In this document: piece by piece, positions 36,376 to 44,911 of the stretch
Layout of the letters: each line of letters opens with the position of its first letter
How positions within the stretch are numbered: position 1 is the first letter of the stretch
DNA from: Pontibacter harenae
GTDB taxonomy: Bacteria; Bacteroidota; Bacteroidia; Cytophagales; Hymenobacteraceae
Assembly (NCBI RefSeq): GCF_020907245.1
Contig: NZ_JAJJWH010000003.1
Coordinates: forward strand, 124,001-188,000
Direction of reading: 5' to 3'
DNA: 64,000 nucleotides
Notes under the pieces: generated by a model
Told to the model about the DNA's origin: nothing
The model's input: the letters and a program-made list of their open reading frames with translations, nothing else
Database searches by the model: none
Position numbers and translations under genes: made by a program

Positions 36376-39300
36376 ATGCTAGTAACATTTCAAAAGATAG
36401 TGAAAAAGGCGTGGCAAATGCCTGCTGTACTAGCCTTCTGCCTGCTGCCACTCTCAGTACATCTTACGCTACACAAGGTGCAGGCACAAACTACTCCTGC
36501 TGTAGCAGCCTTGCCTGCCATCGATTTTTCGCATGCTGGCTACGAAGGCGGTGAAGGCGGTGGGGTTCAGATTCCTGATGTGCCAGCCGTACTTACTGTA
36601 AAACCGACTGGCAGCGACGACACCCGCTTATTACAAGCTGCCCTCGATCATATAGCTAATTTGCCTATGCAAGAGAATGGTTACAGAGGTGCGTTACAAC
36701 TGGCAGAGGGAAAATTTCTGGTTGGTGGTCAGCTTCGTTTAACAGCAGGAGGTGTAGTTTTAAGAGGAAGCGGTGAAAGGAAAACAACTATAGTTGCCAC
36801 GGGTAAAAACAGACGCAGCTTAATTGAAGCAGGAAATAACCAAGCGCCTAAACTCGATACAGCTATTAAAGTAACAGACGATGTAGTTCCTGTCGGAGGC
36901 CACACGCTTAGCCTGGAAAACGTTGAGGGGCTAAAGGTTGGAGATCAAATTGTGATAACGCGCCCCAGCACAAAAGAATGGATATCAGATTTGGGCATGG
37001 ACACTTTGAAAGGCGTTTTTCCTGACCTGCGTTTCCATTGGACACCAGGCTCCAGAAACCTCATGTGGGACCGCACAATCACGGCTGTTAACGCTGCTGC
37101 AAAGAAGATAACCATAGATGCTCCCCTCACCACAGCACTCGCACATAAGTACGGCGTAGGTACAGTAGCAAAAGTAGCGGCAGAGGCACCTCTGCTGCAC
37201 ATTGGCCTAGAGAACCTGGTACTGGAGAGTGATTTTGACAGGAACAATAACAAAGACGAAGAACATGCCTGGTTTGCTATTGCCTTAGACAATGTACAGG
37301 ATGCGTGGGTACGCTCTGTCACCGCACGTCATTTTGTTTCCTCGTCAGTACGTGTCGGGCCGCGGGCACGCAGGGTAACGGTTGTAGATTGCCAGAATGA
37401 ACAGCCTATATCAGAAATAGGCGGCTACCGCAGGCACAGCTTTTTGGTAGAGGGGCAGCAGGTGCTGGTGCAGAATTGTACAGCCGATTCAGGAGTAAAC
37501 GATTTTGCCATAGGCTTTACCGCTGCTGGCCCCAACGTGTTTCTCAACTGCACAGCCACCAACGCTCTTGGCGCCAGCGGCTCCTATGAAAGTTGGGCTT
37601 CTGGCGTTCTGTATGAAAACGTGCAAGTAGAAGGGGCTGATTTAAGATTGACTTATGACCTAGATCGGGTGCAGGCAGGCGGCTGGACGGCTGCCAACAG
37701 TGTGATCTGGAATTGCGAAGCGAAAGAGATTGTAGCAATAGGACCACCACAGGCACCTGTTGTTATCATCACCTCTTCTGCACCGCTTTATCGAAACCAA
37801 CTTCAGAAAAGACTTGGCAAACAAGCGTTCGCAGAGATCATTATTCAGTCTGCTAAAGATGCTGGTACGGTAGCAGCAACAGCACAGGAGTTCGTACCAA
37901 AAGACATTCCTCCTGCCCCACCTGTAGCATCTAAAAAGAAACTCGCTCTACAACTAATAAACGGCCGTTTTGTAATAGGCGATAAAGCACTTTGGGGAGG
38001 TGCCGTAAACGATGCCTGGTGGCTGGGGCAAACATCTCCTAACAACGCACTGGATGCAGGTAGAAGTATAGTCCGCTTTGTTCCAGGGCGCGTTGGGCCA
38101 GGGCTGACCGAAAACCTGCCTGCACTCGCTGCCAGCGTAGCGGCACAAGGTACTCCTTTTTACCAAAGCGGTCCCGCCATCTGGTACGATCGCCGCCGCG
38201 ACGACCACTCTATTATAGAACGTCCAGATGGCAATGTGTGGGCTGCATTTTACGAACTGCCCTGGGCACGCAGTGGTAAAGGAAAAGCTTGGGATGGTTT
38301 AAGCAAGTACGATGTTTCCACCTATAACTCCTGGTATTTCGAACGTATGCAGGAGTTTGCCCGCCTCTGTGATAAGCAGGGTATTGTGCTGTATCACCAC
38401 TTGTACAATAACCACAACCTGCTCGAAACCGCCTCCCACTGGATTGATTTCCCCTGGCGGCCAGCTAACAACATTAATAACACAGATCTGCCAGAACCTC
38501 CTCCGCTGGAGCCTCGAGATCGTGTACACGTTGCTAATCAGTTTTATGATGCCTCCAATCCCAAGCTTCGTGCTTTACACAAGGCTTACATCTCCCATGT
38601 GCTAGATGAGTTAGGAAAGTATGACAACATCATTTTCGGGTTAAGCTTTCAATATTCTGGCCCTGTAGCGTTTCAGAAGTTCTTTCAGCAGACGGTAGCG
38701 GAGTGGGAGCAAAAGAATAACAGGAAGGTAAAGCTCGTGCTGGATACGAGCAAAAATGTAACTGATGCCATTCTCTCCGACCCTGAGCTGGCAAAGCAGG
38801 TGGCGGTAATAGATATGCGGTACTGGCATTACTTACCTGATGGCTCTTTATGGGCACCAGAAGGAGGACGAAATCTTGCTTTTAGAGAAATGCATCCGAA
38901 AGAATTTGGAGACCCAACAACGCCTGAGCAGGTATACCGACAAGTTCGGGAATACCACAACAAATATCCAGACAAAGCCATTGTGGCCTGGCACAGCGGA
39001 GCAGGTCCTATACCTACTCTAATGGCTGGAGGAGCCCAGGTGCTGATGCGCAACCCAACTGCCGGGCATGGCCAGGGCAGAACTGTAGATTCCCATCCGC
39101 TGGATAAGTTTGTGCAGCAGCATTTAGCAGATAAGTTAATGTATATGCAACCGCAGGACGGTATACTAGCCAACGCTGAAAAAAACTGGGTTTTGGCTGA
39201 TGAAGCACAGAATACTATACTTCTATCCTCCTTACCTGGACAAGAAATGACACTCAGCCAGAAGCTCCCGAAGAAGAATTTCACAGGCTTGTGGTTTAAT

Positions 39301-39423
39301 CCAGAAACAGGAAATACCCATTCTGCTGAACTACCTAAATCCTTGAAAAAAGGAACTACCATACAGAAACCAACAGCGGAACATTGGCTCCTGTTAATCA
39401 AAAAACAAGAAGAGCAGCTTTAA
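36376..39423 (+). CDS. beta-helix plus barrel fusion protein (DUF6298-like), putative pectin enzyme
   Basis: The frame is open from 36283, overlapping GH28, but the ATG at 36376 starts a proper signal (MLVTFQKIVKKAWQM... ending VQA-QT) and leaves a 22-base gap, giving 1015 residues. Residues about 40-510 look like a pectate-lyase-type right-handed beta-helix (ALQLAEGKFLVGGQLRLTAGGVVLRGSGERKTTI; ENLVLESDF; VLVQNCTADS). Residues about 515-1015 (LINGRFVIGDKALWGGAVNDAW, FQYSGP, GLWFNPETG) look like a TIM-barrel glycosidase with a short C-terminal beta-domain, resembling what I recall as DUF6298. Conserved-looking acidic sites include IWYDRRRDDHS and IIFGLSFQYSG. Activity unknown. Two catalytic-type folds in one chain next to GH28 suggests coupled cleavage. 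Confidence 0.72.
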   Translation: MLVTFQKIVKKAWQMPAVLAFCLLPLSVHLTLHKVQAQTTPAVAALPAIDFSHAGYEGGEGGGVQIPDVPAVLTVKPTGSDDTRLLQAALDHIANLPMQENGYRGALQLAEGKFLVGGQLRLTAGGVVLRGSGERKTTIVATGKNRRSLIEAGNNQAPKLDTAIKVTDDVVPVGGHTLSLENVEGLKVGDQIVITRPSTKEWISDLGMDTLKGVFPDLRFHWTPGSRNLMWDRTITAVNAAAKKITIDAPLTTALAHKYGVGTVAKVAAEAPLLHIGLENLVLESDFDRNNNKDEEHAWFAIALDNVQDAWVRSVTARHFVSSSVRVGPRARRVTVVDCQNEQPISEIGGYRRHSFLVEGQQVLVQNCTADSGVNDFAIGFTAAGPNVFLNCTATNALGASGSYESWASGVLYENVQVEGADLRLTYDLDRVQAGGWTAANSVIWNCEAKEIVAIGPPQAPVVIITSSAPLYRNQLQKRLGKQAFAEIIIQSAKDAGTVAATAQEFVPKDIPPAPPVASKKKLALQLINGRFVIGDKALWGGAVNDAWWLGQTSPNNALDAGRSIVRFVPGRVGPGLTENLPALAASVAAQGTPFYQSGPAIWYDRRRDDHSIIERPDGNVWAAFYELPWARSGKGKAWDGLSKYDVSTYNSWYFERMQEFARLCDKQGIVLYHHLYNNHNLLETASHWIDFPWRPANNINNTDLPEPPPLEPRDRVHVANQFYDASNPKLRALHKAYISHVLDELGKYDNIIFGLSFQYSGPVAFQKFFQQTVAEWEQKNNRKVKLVLDTSKNVTDAILSDPELAKQVAVIDMRYWHYLPDGSLWAPEGGRNLAFREMHPKEFGDPTTPEQVYRQVREYHNKYPDKAIVAWHSGAGPIPTLMAGGAQVLMRNPTAGHGQGRTVDSHPLDKFVQQHLADKLMYMQPQDGILANAEKNWVLADEAQNTILLSSLPGQEMTLSQKLPKKNFTGLWFNPETGNTHSAELPKSLKKGTTIQKPTAEHWLLLIKKQEEQL

Positions 39424-39925
39424 GCTTTTCTTGTCATAAGAGACTACACATCCAATGCTGTTGCTGATTGATAAATGATGTAGCTTAATAGTCACCTTAG
39501 CCTTATACCTCTAAAAGAGGAGCATCAAGCACAGATTAGGGTTCTTCATGATTACTTTTTAGGTTAATAACCTGTCGCAAGGATATTAAACAACCGCATC
39601 AGAATCGCTCTTCAAAACTTGTTGGTGCATAATCGATTTTTCGATGCCCATTTCAAGCCCGCGCAGTTCTACCAGACCGTGCAACTGACCAAGGCAGAAT
39701 AGCCTGGGTTGGTAACTTTGTGCAGATCATCTGGTGTTCATGGTCGGGCGCATTCGTATATTTATGCCCCTTTCCTGCATCAGGAGCCCGAACTCCTTCA
39801 TTACAGCATACATATCCACGTCCTCCTCCAGGTGATTGGCTTTATAGAAATTGCGGCCCCTGTAATTTCTATAAACTTTTCCACACAGGGAAAACTATTC
39901 TAACCCGTTCACATAACCGAATGCT
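39424..39925. other. gap with possible gene remnants
   Basis: No intact gene. On plus, 39586-39702 encodes a protein-like fragment (HNRFFDAHFKPAQFYQTVQL then TKAE and a stop) without a start. On minus, 39902-39727 has about 57 open codons (for example [20 protein letters not shown]) also without a start. They look like decayed pieces of genes, but chance cannot be excluded. Confidence 0.3.
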
Positions 39926-41227
39926 TTAATTTCCGTCTGGTTTTTCTAAGCTTGCCGCAGGGCTTGGTGGCCAGTTAAAAGTTTCAAAAGCATCAGGACG
40001 AGTAGGATCGAAAGCAGGTGTATCTACAAGATAGTCTGCTAAACCGAGCTTATTAGCCTTGATGCCCTCCACCACTATTTTTGCAATCTCGTAAGCTCCG
40101 TAAGGATTAAAATGCGTGTTATCATTCAGATTCTTCTCTGGGTATATCACAAAAGCATTTTTAGAACCTTCTACTCCAAGAGCTTCATACAAGGCTGTTG
40201 TTTGGGCCGTAAGATCTATCAGCGGCACATTTTCTTCTGCTGCTACTTTTTTGGCAGCGTCTGGATACTCCCCGTGGGTGTTGTTCAGCCTCCCTTCTTC
40301 ATTAAATGATCTTCGGGCGGTTGGCGTCAGGATAACCAAGTTTCCCCCTTTCTTTTTTACCTCTCTGGCAAACAGGCGCAGGCGCTCGCTGTACGATTTA
40401 TAAGGACCGTCATTGGGTCCTTTCTCCTTTTCGTCATTATGCCCGAACTCTACAAACACATAGTCGCCAGGCTTTATCACGCTCAAAATCTTATCTAGCC
40501 TGTTGCTACTAATAAAGCTTCCTAAGGATAATCCAGACTCCGCATGGTTGGCGATAGCCACCCCTGATTTAAAAAATCGCGTAACCATCTGGCCCCAAGA
40601 AGCCCACGGTTCCTGTTCCTGATTTACCACGGTGGAGTTTCCTGCCAGAAAAACAGTTATTTGATCATCGGCTTTTTCAATCTCGATAGCATTAACAGCT
40701 GCTTTCAAGTCAAACTCAAAGGTGAGTTTGTTGTCCCAATCGAGCTTGGTCAGTTCCCTTGTCTTGAGCTTTACCTGATTTTCGTTATCAATCTTTCTGT
40801 CTTTGATGTGGACGATAAAGGTTTTTGTCTCAAACTGCCCGCGTTCCGTCTGCAGATCCTCTAGCATCAGGCGTCGGGATTCAGCTTTAACCGTTGTTCT
40901 CGTATCCCCCTTTCTATCGCCAAGCGTAAGGGTAACTTTGTAATTCCCCTCGGGCACCTTCACCGAAAAATAGAAGGGCTCGGTACTAGTAACAAAATCT
41001 CTTTTAAGGGGATCTTTCCCGCCACGATCCACATCCTGCACTTTCGTTCCGTTGTCAAACCCATACCCGATCTCATCTGTGTAGACATCCTGTGAGGAGA
41101 TTTTAGTAAAGCCTTTAGCTACTTTCCCAGCACCAAAATCAAATTTGTAAGAGGTACTCTGCGCAAAGCCTACGCTGGTAAGTCCTAGTGCCAGTGCCAG
41201 CGTACCCAAAATGGTAACTGTTTTCAT
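39926..41227 (-). CDS. rhamnogalacturonan acetylesterase (CE12, SGNH hydrolase)
   Basis: The 433-residue secreted protein (signal ending FAQ-S) has an N-terminal beta-sandwich (about 25-185) and a C-terminal SGNH hydrolase. The catalytic blocks are GNSTV (Ser198), FGHND (Asn264) and NDNTHFN (Asp369, His372). It removes acetyl groups from galacturonic acid in RG-I so that GH28 and lyases can act. The N-terminal domain (SYKFDFGAGKVAKGFTKIS) is the usual partner in Bacteroidota CE12 proteins. It converges with the fusion gene and is followed on the minus side by 343 bases before GH115. Confidence 0.93.
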   Translation of the reverse strand: MKTVTILGTLALALGLTSVGFAQSTSYKFDFGAGKVAKGFTKISSQDVYTDEIGYGFDNGTKVQDVDRGGKDPLKRDFVTSTEPFYFSVKVPEGNYKVTLTLGDRKGDTRTTVKAESRRLMLEDLQTERGQFETKTFIVHIKDRKIDNENQVKLKTRELTKLDWDNKLTFEFDLKAAVNAIEIEKADDQITVFLAGNSTVVNQEQEPWASWGQMVTRFFKSGVAIANHAESGLSLGSFISSNRLDKILSVIKPGDYVFVEFGHNDEKEKGPNDGPYKSYSERLRLFAREVKKKGGNLVILTPTARRSFNEEGRLNNTHGEYPDAAKKVAAEENVPLIDLTAQTTALYEALGVEGSKNAFVIYPEKNLNDNTHFNPYGAYEIAKIVVEGIKANKLGLADYLVDTPAFDPTRPDAFETFNWPPSPAASLEKPDGN

Positions 41228-41570
41228 TCTTAAATTCTTATAGTTGATAAAGAACTAACATCACAGTAGTCATGACTGCATTCGTGTGTGTATCTAAATA
41301 TGAAAAAGATTCTGTTGGTGAAGATCAAGCGAAAGTCATGGCTTCAGCACCAGCAAAATCTCCTACCTGCACTTTCCACTCAGTAATGAAGTTATACTTT
41401 TGCCTATGTCCTGTAGCAGGCTTCGGAGCCGCCACAGCAAAAAGCAGAGTCCCACACTAAACATGTAAATAGAAACAATTTTGCATCTATAAAAATACTC
41501 ATTTGTAAACGGGTTTAAGAGTTTACATATAGAAGCATCTTCTGGAAAGCTTAACTTTAACTAACACTGA
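41228..41570. other. intergenic region, nothing recognised
   Basis: A 343-base gap upstream of CE12. A 62-codon frame at 41272-41460 has no family resemblance. No copy of either regulatory motif was found here. Confidence 0.5.
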
Positions 41571-44549
41571 TTACTTAAGCGTAACTTTTTCATGCGTCTG
41601 ATGCAATGTCTCTGGAACAGTAGTATAAGCTTGTTTCAGCCCTCCCAGGTCGATGGTTATATTATCTAGCACCACTCCAGGATCCATCATATAAACTTTC
41701 AGGGTATGCTTTCCCTGGCTTAGATGCGGATATTTTATCTGCCGTTTCGCCTTGTTTGCAAGCACGTTTTGCTTCCACTCTTCGCTTCTGCCGAAAGTCT
41801 GAAAATCTACGACCTCTACAGGACCGTCATCAATAGAGACAGCATAACGCATGCTGTGCTCGCTAGTAACCGGATGCATGGGCAGTGTGGAAACCGTAAT
41901 GGTAGGTGAAGCCGCTGTTAGAGTATAAAAATCATACGCCACAAAAGGTGCATTTTCTTTTAGCTCTCTCGTATCTGTTACTGGTTTTGCCTGCAACGGA
42001 ACCGCCATCAACGATTGTCCCGTATGTCCCAGGCCTTCAACCAGCGTCCATTCTCTATTCTGCTGAACTTTCTTGTCGGTATAGTGCTCTGCATTAATAG
42101 AGACATAGCCATTGCTTTCAATAAACCCTTTATAAGTAGCAAGCGCAGGATCAGATGGATTGAACGCACTCACCTTTATCTTAAATGTTTTACCTGCCCC
42201 TTTCAAGGTAATGTATCCAGTAGGCTCCGCTCGTACAGGAACTTTACTCCAGTCGATACTTACCCAGATACGCTGCTGTTTCTGCCCAAAATCAGAACTT
42301 AGCTTTCCCTTCTTTTCTGAAAGCTTTATCCATTTATCAGAAGCTGTAGCCTTCCATGAAACTGAATTGCTGCCAGTCAGGAAAAGATCAACAAAGTAAT
42401 CTTGGCTGCCCCACTCATAATATGTTGGCAGTGCAAGTTGGCTCGATGATGTAAGCGAAGAGTCTGCCATCACAAATCCTTCTGGCGCAACGCTCCATGT
42501 TCCAGAGCCACCGCTGTTTAGTTCAGGCAACACTGGCTCTTTGTAAACAGGCAGGTTGCGTGGCTTCATCGACATCATGCCATTCCACTTGCCATTAGCC
42601 AGTTGTTTGTTATAGTAATTTGTTTCCTCCACAATACCATCATAAGCTTGGCGGGAAAGTTCTGCGTAATCGCTGGAACTTGTCCGATTTTGTTTAGCAT
42701 ACAGGAGGCTTTTGTCGCGATACAGGAACTTCTTATTCATAAGGGATGCAGCCACTACAGGGTAGTATACCAACTGGTAAAAGGCATCTTTATCTGCCAT
42801 CATGCTGCGGAGCGATTTTACCTCTTTCTCCAGTGCCTCATAGCGCTCCAAGCGTTTTTGTGCTTCATCGCCAAAGTAAAAATGGTTGTATTCCGTCAGA
42901 GTAGTTTGGGTTGTTGGCTCTGTTCTGCTCCAGCCCATAAATTCAGGTCGTCTTTCAAAAGCCAGATCGTAATATGCCCACAAGCTATTGCTTATAGCAG
43001 TTGCATGGATTTCTCCGAATGTCTCTTTTACCCAATTATGCAGGTGCTTTTTCACAAAGCTGCTTTCCTGAAAAGGCTCCGCATTATAGGCCATATCCAT
43101 AAACAGGCTGATGCTGTACTCTAGCGGCTTTATGTCTCCCACATTCAGCACCCACAACTGGCGCGCCTGCATATGGTAGGCCTTCATCATTTCTTCCCAT
43201 ATCAGGGAGGGATGGGTAGAACTGAGCCAGAGGTAGTCGTGGGGTCGCCCCCAATACGAAGCATGATAATACACTCCCGACCCACCTGCTCGCAGCTGCT
43301 CCTGTGGGTTGCTCAGCCGGTGAATATAGCCGTAGTTGTCGTCAGGCCATACGATGGTGATATCTTCAGGAAGCTTCAGGCCCTGGTCATAAATATCCAG
43401 CACCTCTTTATAAGCCGTAAAAGCCTGCGGAACACTAGTTACATCTATGTTCACGTACTTTTTAAGCAGGTCGCGCTGGTTAGAGATGATTTGATCAACC
43501 ATTTTGGCTGCCTCTTTTATGTTTTTAGCGCCTTTCATGCCGCTATCGTGTTCGCCTCGCATACCTAGGGTATATATGGCATCCTGCTTGGCAGCCTTTT
43601 GCACCCGCTTCTCCCAATAAGCATGAACAGATTCCTGATTGTTGAAGTAGTCAAAAGGCCCCATGGATTTAGAGTCCCATTCGTCCACGTTGTTACGCAA
43701 CATAGGCTCAGCATGTGAGGTACCCACCACAATGCTATAAGCTTCGGCGACTGCTGTGTTACCAGGGTAATAAAAGAAGGCTTTGGTGCTGGGGTGCATA
43801 GCTGGCCAGATAAGATTGGCCTTCAGGCGAAGCAACAGTTCAAAGATGCGGGCATAAGTGTTAGGACCAACGTCTTTGATGTCTTTGTCCATATTCAGAG
43901 CGGCCCATGGCTGTAGTCCCCAGTCTTCGTCGTTCAGGAAAATACCGCGGTACTTTACTGATGGCGGCCCCTGCACCAGCTTGCCATTTGTTATATATAA
44001 GTTCTCCTGTTGCCTGGGCTGCACATCTGCCCACCAATACCAGGGCGATACGCCTAACCGCCGCGAGAGCTCGAACACGCCATAGGCAGTTCCACGTTTA
44101 TCGCTTCCAGCAATTGCCAGAGCCTGCTTTATATTACCAGAAGGCTGATTTACCACTGCTATGCTGTAGCTTTCCCACTTTCCTCTAATGTCATCTATGT
44201 TTAGTTTATTGGCATCGATCAGTTTGTCCACCAGCTCAGACTGGCCGATGGTGCCGATAATAACTGGATAGCCTGAGATATCTTGTAAGCTGTTGCTACT
44301 CTCAACTACTGCCTTTCTGCTTGTTATACTTCGGATATCCTCGCTTAAAGCCTCTGCCGCAATACGAACGACTTCCGCATCATCTGCATCTATAAAAACA
44401 GGCGCAGCTTTAGCTTTATGAACAAGAGGAAAAGCATTACGCGTGGCTTCGACAGAAACCTTAAGGTCATTCTTAGAAAGGTCCTTCGACTGAAGGCTAA
44501 AACCTGTCAGAACATAAACTAAAATAAAAGGGATGCTTATTCTCTTCAA
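41571..44549 (-). CDS. GH115 alpha-glucuronidase-like enzyme
   Basis: The 992-residue secreted protein (signal about 1-21) has the GH115 plan: N-terminal alpha/beta domain (about 30-180), a TIM-barrel with RGIFLNDEDWGLQPWA (202-217), NLIWPAMHPS and GMRGEHDSGM, a helical bundle (about 480-690) and a C-terminal beta-sandwich (about 800-992). GH115 removes (4-O-methyl)glucuronic acid side groups, classically from xylan. Placement in an RG-I locus without xylanases suggests glucuronic acid on pectin or arabinogalactan side chains as substrate. It stands alone with gaps of about 340 and 360 bases on either side. Confidence 0.93.
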   Translation of the reverse strand: MKRISIPFILVYVLTGFSLQSKDLSKNDLKVSVEATRNAFPLVHKAKAAPVFIDADDAEVVRIAAEALSEDIRSITSRKAVVESSNSLQDISGYPVIIGTIGQSELVDKLIDANKLNIDDIRGKWESYSIAVVNQPSGNIKQALAIAGSDKRGTAYGVFELSRRLGVSPWYWWADVQPRQQENLYITNGKLVQGPPSVKYRGIFLNDEDWGLQPWAALNMDKDIKDVGPNTYARIFELLLRLKANLIWPAMHPSTKAFFYYPGNTAVAEAYSIVVGTSHAEPMLRNNVDEWDSKSMGPFDYFNNQESVHAYWEKRVQKAAKQDAIYTLGMRGEHDSGMKGAKNIKEAAKMVDQIISNQRDLLKKYVNIDVTSVPQAFTAYKEVLDIYDQGLKLPEDITIVWPDDNYGYIHRLSNPQEQLRAGGSGVYYHASYWGRPHDYLWLSSTHPSLIWEEMMKAYHMQARQLWVLNVGDIKPLEYSISLFMDMAYNAEPFQESSFVKKHLHNWVKETFGEIHATAISNSLWAYYDLAFERRPEFMGWSRTEPTTQTTLTEYNHFYFGDEAQKRLERYEALEKEVKSLRSMMADKDAFYQLVYYPVVAASLMNKKFLYRDKSLLYAKQNRTSSSDYAELSRQAYDGIVEETNYYNKQLANGKWNGMMSMKPRNLPVYKEPVLPELNSGGSGTWSVAPEGFVMADSSLTSSSQLALPTYYEWGSQDYFVDLFLTGSNSVSWKATASDKWIKLSEKKGKLSSDFGQKQQRIWVSIDWSKVPVRAEPTGYITLKGAGKTFKIKVSAFNPSDPALATYKGFIESNGYVSINAEHYTDKKVQQNREWTLVEGLGHTGQSLMAVPLQAKPVTDTRELKENAPFVAYDFYTLTAASPTITVSTLPMHPVTSEHSMRYAVSIDDGPVEVVDFQTFGRSEEWKQNVLANKAKRQIKYPHLSQGKHTLKVYMMDPGVVLDNITIDLGGLKQAYTTVPETLHQTHEKVTLK

Positions 44550-44911
44550 AACCTGTTGCTTATGTGTAGTAGGATGGCTTTACAACTTACCTTAGCGACT
44601 TCTTAGTTTTAGCGATAAATGAGTAGCAGAGGTTACTTTTGAGAAGCCTCTCCTATTTACACTTTAGAATTTATTTTACCCTTGATTTTGTTCCAAAGCA
44701 GCCCCTCTGTTACATTCGATTATTTGCACAAGATAGGCTGCCCCTACTGACTTACCGATAGCTAGATTCGTATTTGTTCATCACTATCAAAACAGAACAT
44801 CATATCGTTATCGGTCTTTCTAAAACATGAGGAAGCTCTGAGAACTACTCCCCCTAATGTAAGCTCATGCCACCCTTACAACCTACAGTTTACCTATTCA
44901 GAAATATTAAG
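44550..44911. other. intergenic region, nothing recognised
   Basis: A 362-base gap upstream of GH115. It holds a half-copy-like AGATAGG at 44731-44737 but no full direct repeat. No gene or clear terminator seen. Confidence 0.5.

Noticed and set aside
41272-41460. 62-codon frame as a small gene
   Set aside because: No family resemblance; lies in a promoter-type gap upstream of CE12.
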